DNA of 41,085 nucleotides from JAQUQI01 sp041650035 (GTDB lineage Bacteria; Omnitrophota; Gorgyraeia; JABMRG01). The notes below the pieces were generated by a model. That model made no database searches and was not told the origin of the DNA. It saw only the letters and a program-made list of their open reading frames with translations. The position numbers and the translations under genes were made by a program. The stretch lies in NCBI GenBank assembly GCA_041650035.1, contig JBAZLY010000009.1, positions 1 through 41,085 of the forward strand. Direction: 5' to 3'. Below, piece by piece: positions 1 through 7,229 of this stretch (the stretch's first letter is position 1; each line of letters begins with the position of its first letter).

Positions 1-1093
1 CAAGGCTTAAACGTATGGCACGCCAGCCCAAAAAAGGGTTCATCTCTTTGGGCACATCAAGCTGGGACAAGAATTTATCCCCGCCAAGGTCAAGACTTCG
101 TATCGTGAGGGTATTTGGTTTTATCTTATCTATCACAGCTTTATACGCCTGATAATGTTCTTCCTCGGTTGGCAAACCCGCACGATTCATATAAAAATAT
201 TCTGTCCTATAAAGCCCTATGCCTTCGGCACCATGGGCGATTACCGCGGATACCTCATCCGGCAATTCTATATTGGCGCCCAATTCCACCCTGTGTCCGT
301 CAACGGTCTGGGCGGGCAAACATCTTAGATCTTGGAGCTCTTTATCGGACTTTATAAGCTTCTTCTGTTCCCTAATGTATTGAGAGACTGCAGACCTGGG
401 CGGGTTCAGATAGACATGTCCGGTAGTCCCGTCAATAATAAGGGTATCACCGTTTTTAACGTTTTCCGTGATATTTTCAAGCCCGACTACGGCAGGTATT
501 TCAAGGGATTTTGCCATGATAGCCGTATGCGATGTCTTCCCCCCTATGTCTGTCACAAAACCGACGATATGCCTCCTATGCATTGTGGCAGTGTCGCTTG
601 GGGCCAGGTCATAAGCGACAACAATGGACTTAGGCGGTATATCAAGCAGGGTCTGTTTTTTCTTTCCCAGCAGATTTCTTAAAAACCTCTTTCCAACATC
701 CTCTATATCGGTTATGCGCTCCCTTAGATATTCATCATCCATCTTCTGGAAGGCGTCTATATACTTGCGCAGGACATCCTCGAATATATATTCAACATTG
801 TATTTCTGGTCCCTTAAACGGCTTATCACCTCGTCTATTATCATCCTGTCTTCAAGCACGAGCAGATGGGCGTTAAAAATATCCCCATGCTTAGCGCTCA
901 TCTCCATGGAAATATTATTGCGTATGGTTATAAGCTCCGAGCGCGTCTTTATCAGCGCCTCTTCGAATCTGGCTATTTCGGACGGAATATCCGATGCCTT
1001 GATCCTCATCTTCGGGACCTGGATATCCTCGCTGTTATAGAGGTAAGCCTTGCCTATTGCTATGCCGGGAGACGCGGCAATCCCTTTAAACAT
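1..1093 (-). CDS. ptsI: Enzyme I of the PTS (partial, C-terminus outside window)
   Basis: This is PEP-protein phosphotransferase, the cytoplasmic enzyme that autophosphorylates from PEP and passes the phosphoryl group to HPr. About 364 N-terminal residues are present; the PEP-binding C-terminal barrel continues past position 1. The N-terminus has the canonical ASPGIAIGKAY start, followed by the helical HPr-binding part. The phosphohistidine motif GGKTSHTAIMAKS puts the active His near residue 189 (codon at 527-529). The start of the PEP domain is also visible (EGIGLYRTE, then LDLGGDK). The ATG at 1093 lies 26 bp after the ptsH stop, with a purine-rich stretch upstream, so it should be the last or a late gene of the EIIA-yvcK-ptsH-ptsI operon. 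No sugar permease gene occurs anywhere in the window, which favours a regulatory PTS. Family assignment is very secure; the regulatory role is inference. Confidence 0.97.
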   Translation of the reverse strand, partial: MFKGIAASPGIAIGKAYLYNSEDIQVPKMRIKASDIPSEIARFEEALIKTRSELITIRNNISMEMSAKHGDIFNAHLLVLEDRMIIDEVISRLRDQKYNVEYIFEDVLRKYIDAFQKMDDEYLRERITDIEDVGKRFLRNLLGKKKQTLLDIPPKSIVVAYDLAPSDTATMHRRHIVGFVTDIGGKTSHTAIMAKSLEIPAVVGLENITENVKNGDTLIIDGTTGHVYLNPPRSAVSQYIREQKKLIKSDKELQDLRCLPAQTVDGHRVELGANIELPDEVSAVIAHGAEGIGLYRTEYFYMNRAGLPTEEEHYQAYKAVIDKIKPNTLTIRSLDLGGDKFLSQLDVPKEMNPFLGWRAIRLSL

Positions 1094-1119
1094 AAAACGT
1101 CTTTCTTTTCCACGCGGGG

Positions 1120-1410
1120 TTATTTTTGTTCATAATAATCATCCCTGTCTTCTATCAATACCTTTTCAAGCTCCGACACGGCAGCCTCGGCATCCGCGCC
1201 AATGGCCTTCAAACATACCAACGCGCCGCGTTCGGCCGCCAGCATAAGTATGCCCATTATAGATTTGCCGTTTACCTCCTGGCCGTCTTTTATAATGGAT
1301 ATATCGCTGTCAAATTTATTCGCGACCTGGACAAAAAAAGCGGCAGGCCGGGCGTGCAGCCCCTGCTTGCTCTTAATCGTGATATTTTTTGTTACTGTCT
1401 TAAACTCCAT
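1120..1410 (-). CDS. ptsH: HPr phosphocarrier protein
   Basis: HPr is the small phosphocarrier between Enzyme I and EIIA domains. The 96 residues carry the catalytic motif GLHARPA with the phosphorylated His at residue 19. The regulatory serine region NGKSIMGILMLAA is also present, with Ser at residue 50, equivalent to Ser46 of Gram-positive HPr. This suggests that HPr kinase/phosphorylase control is possible, although no hprK gene is in the window. A good ribosome binding site (GGGAGG) sits about 7 bp before the ATG. It lies 15 bp downstream of yvcK and 26 bp upstream of ptsI. The yvcK-HPr adjacency recalls the B. subtilis yvcK locus, where the HPr paralogue Crh is encoded nearby; here the active His is retained, so this is a true carrier. 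Confidence 0.97.
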   Translation of the reverse strand: MEFKTVTKNITIKSKQGLHARPAAFFVQVANKFDSDISIIKDGQEVNGKSIMGILMLAAERGALVCLKAIGADAEAAVSELEKVLIEDRDDYYEQK

Positions 1411-1425
1411 TTTCAGCCTCCCGAA

Positions 1426-2727
1426 TTATCTATGAGCGGCTTCCGATTTGGCGATAGAAATAATGTCAATTATAGACTTCGCCAGCCTCCTGGGGTTATG
1501 CCTTAAATATTCCATATCGCGCATGCCGCTTACGGTCATAAAACTATCCTCTATCGGCATGACCCCTAACCCCCTTATATTGTCTAAATCGGCCTCGACC
1601 CTGCAGGCATTTTCCGATCTATAGCGCTGTTCGACCGCCTTGGGTATATTGGAATTGTTGATAATAGCGTAATCTATCTTTTTTAATCTTGTATTATGCA
1701 ATAAGACCTTTACGTGGTCGCTGGATTTAAAATTCGTTGTCTCCCCGGGCTGGGTCATAACATTGCAAACATACAGTTTTATCGCGGTCGAATTATTTAC
1801 CGCCGCCGCGATAGGCCCTATAAGCAGATTCGGCATAATGCTTGTGTAGAGGCTGCCCGGGCCCAATACTATAGCGTCGGCATTGGCTATGGCTTCCAGG
1901 GAGCTTTCTGTAGGCTGACAATCCGCCGGATCGAGATACAATCTCTTAATAGGGCTCTTGTTCTTTCTCCTTGTTATATTAGACTCGCCCGAAGTGCTCG
2001 TGCCGTCCTTCAGTTCGGCGATCAACCTGACCTTGGAGAGGGTAGACGGGAGGACACGGCCCCTTATGGCAAGTATCTTACTTGCCGCCTGAACAGCCTC
2101 TCCAAAATCCTTGGTAACCCTTGAAAGGGCCAATAAAAAGATATTGCCGAAACTATGCCCGCCTAAAGTCGATTCACCTTCAAACCGGTACTGGAAAAGT
2201 TCTTCCATTAGGGGACTTGTGTCAGCAAGGGCAACCAAACAATTTCTTATATCCCCCGGAGGCAATATATTAAAATCCTCCCTTAGCTTGCCTGATGAGC
2301 CGCCATCATCAGCCACGGTTACTATGGCAGTAAGGTTGCTCGTATATTGTTTTAATCCCTGCAAAAGAACGGAAAGCCCTGTTCCGCCTCCGATAGCCGC
2401 TATCCTTAACCCGCGCTCAAGATGCTTTTTCTGGTATAAAAGATCTACCAGTTCTTCCTGCCTCTGTGGGGAAACAACACCAAGGAAAATAAAAATAACC
2501 CTTTTTACTCCAAGAAATATTATCACCATGCCAATGAACATATAAGTAATGCCGACTGCCCTGAACAAACTAGTGGGTCCTGACAAAAATTGTCCACCGG
2601 CTACAATAAAAATGATGCCTACAAACGATAAAGACAGCCAGCGTTTAACACCCATGCCGGGATAAAGCCACTTAAAAGGCTTAAAAAACTGTGATAATTT
2701 TTTTTTGAATTTTATTTTTTTGCCCAC
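1426..2727 (-). CDS. yvcK: YvcK/CofD-like gluconeogenesis and cell-envelope factor with N-terminal membrane extension
   Basis: This belongs to the YvcK (MgfK/CofD-like) family, known in B. subtilis and mycobacteria to bind UDP-sugars and to be needed for growth on gluconeogenic substrates and for cell-wall homeostasis. The core starts near residue 107 with AAIGGGTGLSVLL and continues with VADDGGSSG and LPPGDIRN. A later segment reads DAIVLGPGSLYTSI. The protein is 433 residues, about 110 longer than soluble YvcK, because of an N-terminal basic stretch and two hydrophobic segments (about residues 30-48 and 56-82) that should anchor it in the inner membrane. The start is GTG, 2 bp after the EIIA stop, with an AGGA upstream. 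Its position between EIIA and HPr suggests a link between carbon/PTS state and envelope precursor metabolism, which is inference. Confidence 0.93.
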   Translation of the reverse strand: MGKKIKFKKKLSQFFKPFKWLYPGMGVKRWLSLSFVGIIFIVAGGQFLSGPTSLFRAVGITYMFIGMVIIFLGVKRVIFIFLGVVSPQRQEELVDLLYQKKHLERGLRIAAIGGGTGLSVLLQGLKQYTSNLTAIVTVADDGGSSGKLREDFNILPPGDIRNCLVALADTSPLMEELFQYRFEGESTLGGHSFGNIFLLALSRVTKDFGEAVQAASKILAIRGRVLPSTLSKVRLIAELKDGTSTSGESNITRRKNKSPIKRLYLDPADCQPTESSLEAIANADAIVLGPGSLYTSIMPNLLIGPIAAAVNNSTAIKLYVCNVMTQPGETTNFKSSDHVKVLLHNTRLKKIDYAIINNSNIPKAVEQRYRSENACRVEADLDNIRGLGVMPIEDSFMTVSGMRDMEYLRHNPRRLAKSIIDIISIAKSEAAHR

Positions 2728-2729
2728 TT

Positions 2730-3191
2730 TCAGGACTTCCTGTCTTCCTGGGCTATTATATTGAATACGGCCTTTTCATCCTTTGCCGCTATAAGAGAGT
2801 CTCTTACAAACTTGTCTTTAAGCATACGGGATATCTTGGCTAACGCTTTAAGGTGGGGGCCGGCGGCGCATTCAGGGGCAACTAAGAGCATAAATATATG
2901 GGTTGGTTCTCCGTCCAACGAATCAAAATCAGCGCCGGCCTTTGACACTCCTAATGCCGCGACAAGCTCTTTAACGCACTTGGATTTGGCGTGCGGTATA
3001 CCTATGCCCTGACCTATGCCTGTGGAACCCAGGGCCTCACGATTCATCAGTATCTCTACCAAAGACGTTTTATCCTTAGTGGAATAATTCGCCGGCAAAA
3101 GCCCTACCAACTCGCTTATGACATCTTTCTTTTCCACGGACTTAAGATCCGCCTTGATAGCATTCTTATCTAAAATATCGATGATTTTCAT
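2730..3191 (-). CDS. ptsN: PTS EIIA domain protein, PtsN-like (fructose/nitrogen type)
   Basis: This is a stand-alone EIIA domain of the fructose/nitrogen-regulatory (PtsN) type, 153 residues from the chosen ATG. The phosphorylated His is residue 67 in GIGQGIGIPHAKS. The rest of the fold (LMNREALGSTGIG, then LLVAPECAAGPHLKALAKISR) is typical of EIIA-Ntr. In Proteobacteria such proteins control K+ transport and other functions according to their phosphorylation state. The longer in-frame ORF reaching 3305 would run into tRNA-Gly, so I use the internal ATG at 3191, where the protein begins in the usual way and a GAGGAG lies upstream; a GTG three codons earlier is an alternative. It is followed after 2 bp by yvcK and then by HPr and Enzyme I, so its donor is probably the neighbouring HPr. 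Confidence 0.93.
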   Translation of the reverse strand: MKIIDILDKNAIKADLKSVEKKDVISELVGLLPANYSTKDKTSLVEILMNREALGSTGIGQGIGIPHAKSKCVKELVAALGVSKAGADFDSLDGEPTHIFMLLVAPECAAGPHLKALAKISRMLKDKFVRDSLIAAKDEKAVFNIIAQEDRKS

Positions 3192-3272
3192 ACTGCCCAC
3201 TGTCTCCTCTTTAAAAATTCTGCTTGAACGCATACTTGAACACATATCAGGTAATCGCGGTATCAAAAACAA

Positions 3273-3348
3273 TGGAGCGGGTGATCGGGCTCGAACCGAC
3301 GACAATCACGTTGGCAACGTGATGCTCTACCAACTGAGCTACACCCGC
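3273..3348 (-). tRNA. tRNA-Gly (GCC)
   Basis: A complete cloverleaf of 76 nt is visible on the minus strand. The acceptor stem GCGGGTG pairs with CACCCGC, with T as discriminator base and an encoded CCA. The anticodon loop is TTGCCAA on a CACGT/ACGTG stem, giving anticodon GCC. It is the last of four tRNA genes in this orientation and precedes the EIIA gene by about 80 bp. Confidence 0.97.
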
Positions 3349-3430
3349 TGATATCTGTAAATAACAGACCAAACTGACCCATAACAGCCATAACATGATC
3401 AAAAACAGGCAAATACCGTTGCGCGTAAAA

Positions 3431-3515
3431 TGGTGCGGATGGAGGGAGTTGAACCCCCACGAGTTACCCCACTAGATCCTAAGTCTAGCGCGTCTGCCAG
3501 TTCCGCCACATCCGC
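3431..3515 (-). tRNA. tRNA-Leu (TAG)
   Basis: An 85-nt class II tRNA with a long variable arm. The acceptor stem GCGGATG pairs with CATCCGC, followed by A and an encoded CCA. The anticodon stem CTAGA/TCTAG encloses loop CTTAGGA, so the anticodon is TAG and the tRNA reads CUA-type leucine codons. Confidence 0.96.
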
Positions 3516-3658
3516 TCACCGGCAAAAAACCTTTGACCGGGATAGACAATAAATCCAATTCCCTTATCAATAAGAACCTTATGCCAGGTCTAAAAAATAT
3601 CGAAACAACGCCTTAATACAGTTTTATCGCTTGGACCTATTAGAGTCTCTTGAGGACA

Positions 3659-3734
3659 TGGTACCCGCACAAGGATTCGAACCTTGGACCGTCACCTTAA
3701 GAGGGTGCTGCTCTACCAGCTGAGCTATGCGGGC
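3659..3734 (-). tRNA. tRNA-Lys (CTT)
   Basis: A 76-nt cloverleaf. The acceptor stem GCCCGCA pairs with TGCGGGT, with G1-U72 as a wobble, then A and an encoded CCA. The anticodon loop CTCTTAA gives anticodon CTT (lysine AAG codons). The outermost pair of the anticodon stem (27-43) is a G-A mismatch, as it is in the neighbouring tRNA-Arg. A promoter-like sequence lies about 50 bp upstream. Confidence 0.94.
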
Positions 3735-3781
3735 CAATCCTGTACAAACCTTTTAACGATAAAAACACCCAAATGGGTTAT

Positions 3782-3811
3782 ATACTAACATAAAATCATA
3801 TTAAGTGTCAA
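3782..3811 (-). promoter_or_regulatory. Sigma70-type promoter for the tRNA-Lys-Leu-Gly cluster
   Basis: On the minus strand a perfect -35 box TTGACA (3806-3811) is followed after 18 bp by TAGTAT (3782-3787). The predicted start near 3775 is about 40 bp upstream of tRNA-Lys. A small ACCCA/TGGGT hairpin followed by five T lies close to the predicted start; I do not treat it as a terminator. Confidence 0.6.
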
Positions 3812-3851
3812 TTATAAAGTCTGTCGTATTAACACACGCCGCAACAGTTGC

Positions 3852-4081
3852 TACGGGTCGGCCATTCGCCCTTAAAATGCTCCTATTTGTCGCATTTTAT
3901 TACAGGGCTCTCTTCGATTCCTGCCTAAAACATTGGCGCCCCGAGCAGGAATCGGCGCCCTACACTCACTTCGTTCGTTACGGGTCGGCCATTCGCCCTT
4001 AAAATGCTCCTATTTGTCGCATTTTATTACAGGGCTCTCTTCGATTCCTGCCTAAAACATTGGCGCCCCGAGCAGGAATCG
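3852..4081. repeat. Perfect 103-bp direct duplication of the tRNA-Arg 3' end plus flank
   Basis: Positions 3852-3954 and 3979-4081 are identical over 103 bp and are separated by a 24-bp spacer (3955-3978). The copy next to tRNA-Arg contains the last 21 nt of the tRNA (positions 4061-4081), including the encoded CCA and half of the T arm, plus 82 bp of downstream sequence. The outer copy therefore holds a truncated tRNA-Arg 3' end without the rest of the gene. Such duplicated tRNA 3' ends are what tRNA-targeting integrases leave as attL/attR, but the two copies are too close to enclose an element, so unequal recombination or a deletion scar is equally possible. No integrase is nearby. Confidence 0.9.
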
Positions 4082-4083
4082 AA
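4040..4083. repeat. Inverted repeat pairing the tRNA-Arg T arm with downstream sequence
   Basis: The 12-mer at 4040-4051 is the exact reverse complement of 4072-4083, which forms half of the tRNA-Arg T loop and stem. In the transcript, sequence about 10 nt after the CCA end could pair with the T arm. The outer copy of the 103-bp repeat carries a 10-bp version of the same inverted repeat. It may be a transcript-end hairpin or the trace of a palindromic duplication. Confidence 0.75.
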
Positions 4084-4137
4084 CCTGCAACCTTTGGATT
4101 CGAAGTCCACTACTCTATCCGATTGAGCTATCGGGGC
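4061..4137 (-). tRNA. tRNA-Arg (TCG)
   Basis: A 77-nt cloverleaf. The acceptor stem GCCCCGA pairs with TCGGGGC, followed by G and an encoded CCA. The anticodon loop CTTCGAA gives anticodon TCG (arginine CGA). As in the adjacent tRNA-Lys, pair 27-43 is G-A. It lies 58 bp downstream of the HAMP-domain gene and may be read through from that operon. Its 3' end is part of the duplicated 103-bp unit. Confidence 0.96.
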
Positions 4138-4195
4138 AGAGCCGGCGGAATATATATTTCGAAAGTGTTTTTGACCTTGAGGGCGCTAAACATAT

Positions 4196-4624
4196 CTATT
4201 TGGATTTCTCCATAAGTTTGTTTATCTTATCTGCCAGTGCCTTAAGTTCATCCCTTGACCGAAGCTTTATGGGACCCTGTCTTTTACCCGCGATCATAAT
4301 ATCCAATTCCTTTTCAAGCCTGTATATGGGCCCGGCAATCCTATGAGATAATTCAAGCGCGGTGAGCCATATAGCCAATAGCGCTATCGGCAATGAGACA
4401 AGTAATATTATATTGACCTTGCGGGCAACCGGTATAAGATTATAGGCTACCATTTCAGGTATGCCCATTTGCCACGCCAGCATATTGAATATAAGGTAAT
4501 AAAGGCATAAAGCCACAATCGCCATCGGTATAACAGCGGCCGCGAAAACCAATAGCAATGTCTTGTTCTGAACAGGCGTATTGATAAACTTTATCTTCCT
4601 CATATTAGTTATGCTATTTTTCAT
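4196..4624 (-). CDS. Small membrane protein with two TM segments and a HAMP domain
   Basis: A 142-residue protein with two hydrophobic segments (about residues 23-50 and 71-90) and a C-terminal HAMP-type region. The HAMP shows the typical proline in HRIAGPIYRLEKEL, the connector, and the second helix SRDELKALADKINKLM. It has no kinase, cyclase or methyl-accepting output domain, so it would have to signal through a partner or act structurally. The loop between the TM segments is short, about 20 residues. The ATG at 4624 overlaps the end of the DUF3047 gene by 11 bp, indicating translational coupling; a second ATG is seven codons in. The function is unknown, and a periplasmic partner such as the coupled DUF3047 protein is only a guess. 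Confidence 0.75.
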   Translation of the reverse strand: MKNSITNMRKIKFINTPVQNKTLLLVFAAAVIPMAIVALCLYYLIFNMLAWQMGIPEMVAYNLIPVARKVNIILLVSLPIALLAIWLTALELSHRIAGPIYRLEKELDIMIAGKRQGPIKLRSRDELKALADKINKLMEKSK

Positions 4625-5306
4625 CTTTATACCCCACTTTTAATTCTTTGTAATTGGCCTCCGCCGTGCTTTGCGTATTGTCGGTATCTGTCATTATCGC
4701 TATAGCACCCACGCGGCCGGGCTCCTTGCCAAAGGCCTTTTTGTAATCCTCCAGGATATTCCTCTCGGCAAAAACCCATTTGCCGACATTGTCCGTGCCG
4801 GACTCAACAACAAAAAGCTTTATATTCCCCGAATAGGGACTGGTAATAATGGTGCCTTCAGGCAGGTCCTTATCCCAAACATACTCAAGGCATTTGGTAA
4901 GATTAAAAGAAAGCCTCGGGAATATTACATACAATCTCGCGGCATAATCATCCTTTTCGATCCAATGCTCACCAGCGGCATTACCGGCCAACTCATGCTG
5001 CGCAGCCGGAAACCGCAATACGGTCCACTGCCAGCTTATCATTGGGTATTGTCTCGGGTCGAATTTTATTTCATAAAAAATGCCGGAGGCGGAATTCTCG
5101 CTGTAGGCCCTAAGATACCGGGTGCCTTTTCCAGCCTTTACAGAATAAAGAACGCGCCCCCTGAATATCTTTTCCTGCCATTCAGAAAGCGCGTTTTTTT
5201 CTTTGAAAGGAAATATTTTAGGCAACCTTGCCGCGCAGGCATCGGCTGTTAACAGAAATATGAAAAAAATCAAAAAAAGATTTACGCTTATCCGTTTCAA
5301 AAGCAT
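4614..5306 (-). CDS. DUF3047 family exported protein
   Basis: This resembles the DUF3047 family, whose function is unknown. From the chosen ATG (5306) the protein has 230 residues with a signal peptide: KR, a hydrophobic core rich in L, I and F, and a likely cleavage after ADACA. The mature part contains recognisable family features such as the YPMISWQWTV strand, a DDYAARLYVIFP segment, a central YVWDKDLPEGT stretch, and the C-terminal AIAIMTDTDNT followed by AEANYKEL. A GTG 36 bp upstream would extend the ORF, but it removes the typical signal-peptide start and has a poorer ribosome binding site than the GAAGG before 5306. It lies 14 bp downstream of the AdoMetDC-like gene and overlaps the HAMP gene, so all three are probably co-transcribed. 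It should be periplasmic. Confidence 0.8.
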   Translation of the reverse strand: MLLKRISVNLFLIFFIFLLTADACAARLPKIFPFKEKNALSEWQEKIFRGRVLYSVKAGKGTRYLRAYSENSASGIFYEIKFDPRQYPMISWQWTVLRFPAAQHELAGNAAGEHWIEKDDYAARLYVIFPRLSFNLTKCLEYVWDKDLPEGTIITSPYSGNIKLFVVESGTDNVGKWVFAERNILEDYKKAFGKEPGRVGAIAIMTDTDNTQSTAEANYKELKVGYKDEK

Positions 5307-5320
5307 ACTACCTTCGGCTT

Positions 5321-5680
5321 CTACCTGGTGATAAAACGGCACCTCGCCTTTTTCGCCTTAAAGAATTCCTTAGTAAACTCTCTCGCCTTCTTTTCATCAT
5401 ATTCCAGGCATGAAAAAATATTTATATAGGCCGTTTTCCAAAACTCGGAAAAATGGCCCGTGATGGAACTGGTCTCTATAAGCTGAACCAGCGAGTAGCC
5501 TTTTGTGTACGCGGCGTTTGTGCCAAAATGCGGTATAAGCGTCTTGCCAAACTGTTTCATCTTAATCAGTCTGCAAAGCGTATCGACATATTCTTTCAAT
5601 TTCTTCTTGGAGGAAATAATGCCAAGGTCGCAACCCGAAAGATCCATAATCAATTCATAACCATAAGTCTGCTTCTCCAT
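5321..5680 (-). CDS. AdoMet decarboxylase family protein (pyruvoyl-dependent decarboxylase)
   Basis: A 119-residue protein of the prokaryotic SpeD (AdoMetDC) family. These enzymes self-cleave to form a pyruvoyl cofactor. The start MEKQTYGYELIMDLSGCD and the GTNAAYTKGYSLVQLIE segment fit the family. Aligned by hand, Ser71 occupies the cleavage serine position, His76 the processing His, and Cys91 (IFSC) the catalytic Cys with the usual 15-residue spacing. The usual ESH is replaced by E-T-S-S with one inserted residue, so it is a divergent subgroup. The ATG at 5680 is preferred over 5701 because AAGGAG lies 9 bp before it. A strong promoter lies 110 bp upstream. It sits beside carboxyspermidine-pathway genes that do not need decarboxylated AdoMet, so it may act on ornithine or arginine instead; that is inference. 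Confidence 0.8.
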   Translation of the reverse strand: MEKQTYGYELIMDLSGCDLGIISSKKKLKEYVDTLCRLIKMKQFGKTLIPHFGTNAAYTKGYSLVQLIETSSITGHFSEFWKTAYINIFSCLEYDEKKAREFTKEFFKAKKARCRFITR

Positions 5681-5793
5681 CCCGCGTTTCTCCTTAAACA
5701 TTCGGCAGAATTGCGCTGCCCTGACAGCTTTTTACGCCTCCCTTGCCACGGCCCAGGCCGTAATACGCAAAATAAGCGCGAAATTTAGGCATA

Positions 5794-5822
5794 TTTATAC
5801 AGCCATTTACCGTTTTTGTCAA
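5794..5822 (-). promoter_or_regulatory. Sigma70-type promoter upstream of the AdoMetDC-like gene
   Basis: On the minus strand TTGACA (5817-5822), a 17-bp spacer and TATAAA (5794-5799) form a near-consensus promoter. It lies in the roughly 235-bp gap between the dehydrogenase gene and the AdoMetDC-like gene, so the downstream trio (AdoMetDC-like, DUF3047, HAMP) can be transcribed independently of the upstream polyamine genes. The predicted start is near 5787, leaving a leader of about 105 nt. Confidence 0.75.
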
Positions 5823-5916
5823 TATTTTTTTAGCGTGAAATGCCTCTGACAACATTATACATGAAAACCCGTTATGGGCAATACAAAAATACGCTATCGG
5901 TATTTTAAACTGTAGA

Positions 5917-7194
5917 TCAAATACGAAGTGTGCGGGCGCCTCTGCCCGGTAACGCCCTGCCGGGGATATCAAACGGCAAAGGCTTCTCATTTACTACGGT
6001 CTCAAGACCCATGGTATTCAGCAATGATATGAACGGATCGGGGTCAAGCTCTTCGACGTTTACCATACCGCGAACATCCCATGGCCCTCTGGCTATCAGG
6101 ATAGACGCCGCAACAGGCGGAACGCCCGCAGTGTAGGAAATAGCCTGGGACTCCACCTCTTTATAACACTGTTCATGATCGCAGATATTATATATAAATA
6201 TTTCTTTTTTTTCATCTGCCTTACTGCCGCTGATAAAATTACCTATGCATGTCTTCCCTTTATAATCAGGTGCGAGAGACAGCGGGTCCGGCAATAATGC
6301 CTTTAGCACCTTAAGAGGGACTGCTTCAACGCCCTCCGCTGTCCTTACCGGCTTTTCCGATAAAAGACCTAAGTTTTTCAGCACATTAAACACGTTTAAA
6401 TAATGCTCATTAAACCCCATCCAGAACCGTATGCTCGAAGCCTTGATATTCTTTGAAAGCGAGTGAAGCTCGTCATGGCCGTTTAGATACACGTCCTGCT
6501 TGCCCACAACGGGAAAATTATAACCCGTTTTTATTGAATGGACATCCTCCGTGACCCATCTGCCCCCTATCCATGCCCACACCTTTTTAAATTCTCTGAA
6601 ATTGATCTCCGGGTCAAAATTTGTCGCGAAATACCTGCCGTGGTTACCGGCATTAACATCAAGTATATCTATCGTGTCTATCCGGTCAAAATAATGTTTA
6701 ACCGCAAAGGCGCAATAGGCATTAACAACGCCGGGGTCAAAGCCGGCGCCTATGACAGCGGTTATCCCATGCTCCTTGCAAAGCGGTCTTCTTTTCCATT
6801 CATAATTAGCATACCAGGGAGGGTCTTCGCAGACCTTGCCGGGGTCTTCATGTATCGCCGTGTCTACATATGCCGCGCCTGATTTTACGCACGCCTCAAG
6901 CAATGACATGTTGACAAATGCCTGTGCCAGATTTATAACAATCTGCGACCCTGTCTCTTTTATAAGCTTAACCGTCTGCGGTATGTCCATGGCATCGGCC
7001 TGCCTGGAGCTAATCTTTTTAGAGGCGTCCTTTAGGCTGTTCTTTCTCTTCACGCTGCTGATTATATCGTCGCACTTTGCCTTAGTCCTTGACGCTATGC
7101 AGATATCGCCTAAGATATCGTTATTCTGCGCGCATTTATGCGCAGCGGCACGGGCGACCCCTCCAGCCCCTATAATTAATACATTTTTCTTCAT
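5917..7194 (-). CDS. Carboxy(nor)spermidine dehydrogenase (saccharopine dehydrogenase-like)
   Basis: A 425-residue saccharopine-dehydrogenase-fold protein assigned to carboxynorspermidine/carboxyspermidine synthase. This enzyme reductively condenses aspartate semialdehyde with a diamine using NADPH. The N-terminal Rossmann motif is VLIIGAGGVARAAAHKCA. The segments AAYVDTAIHEDPG, ITAVIGAGFDPGVVNAY and a C-terminal YTAGVPPVAASILIARGPW are typical of the family. The assignment is strengthened by the next gene upstream, the matching decarboxylase, only 35 bp away. Together they form the alternative spermidine route that bypasses spermidine synthase. Saccharopine dehydrogenase proper is the less likely alternative given this neighbour. 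Confidence 0.92.
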   Translation of the reverse strand: MKKNVLIIGAGGVARAAAHKCAQNNDILGDICIASRTKAKCDDIISSVKRKNSLKDASKKISSRQADAMDIPQTVKLIKETGSQIVINLAQAFVNMSLLEACVKSGAAYVDTAIHEDPGKVCEDPPWYANYEWKRRPLCKEHGITAVIGAGFDPGVVNAYCAFAVKHYFDRIDTIDILDVNAGNHGRYFATNFDPEINFREFKKVWAWIGGRWVTEDVHSIKTGYNFPVVGKQDVYLNGHDELHSLSKNIKASSIRFWMGFNEHYLNVFNVLKNLGLLSEKPVRTAEGVEAVPLKVLKALLPDPLSLAPDYKGKTCIGNFISGSKADEKKEIFIYNICDHEQCYKEVESQAISYTAGVPPVAASILIARGPWDVRGMVNVEELDPDPFISLLNTMGLETVVNEKPLPFDIPGRALPGRGARTLRI

Positions 7195-7229
7195 TTACGC
7201 GGTGCCTCCTCATTAAAAAAATATATTAA

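Noticed and set aside
3192..3305. N-terminal extension of the EIIA gene
   Set aside because: It would translate part of tRNA-Gly, and the EIIA domain starts normally at the ATG at 3191.
3767..3778. ACCCA/TGGGT hairpin followed by five T on the minus strand
   Set aside because: The stem has only five pairs and lies at the predicted transcription start of the tRNA-Lys cluster, so a terminator there would be contradictory.
3805..4002. 65-codon plus-strand frame over the 103-bp repeat
   Set aside because: It lies within duplicated tRNA flank and starts in the -35 box of the tRNA promoter; it has no coding signature.
5694..5990. 98-codon minus-strand frame between the AdoMetDC-like and dehydrogenase genes
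   Set aside because: It overlaps the dehydrogenase gene and the promoter region, lacks a ribosome binding site, and has no family resemblance.
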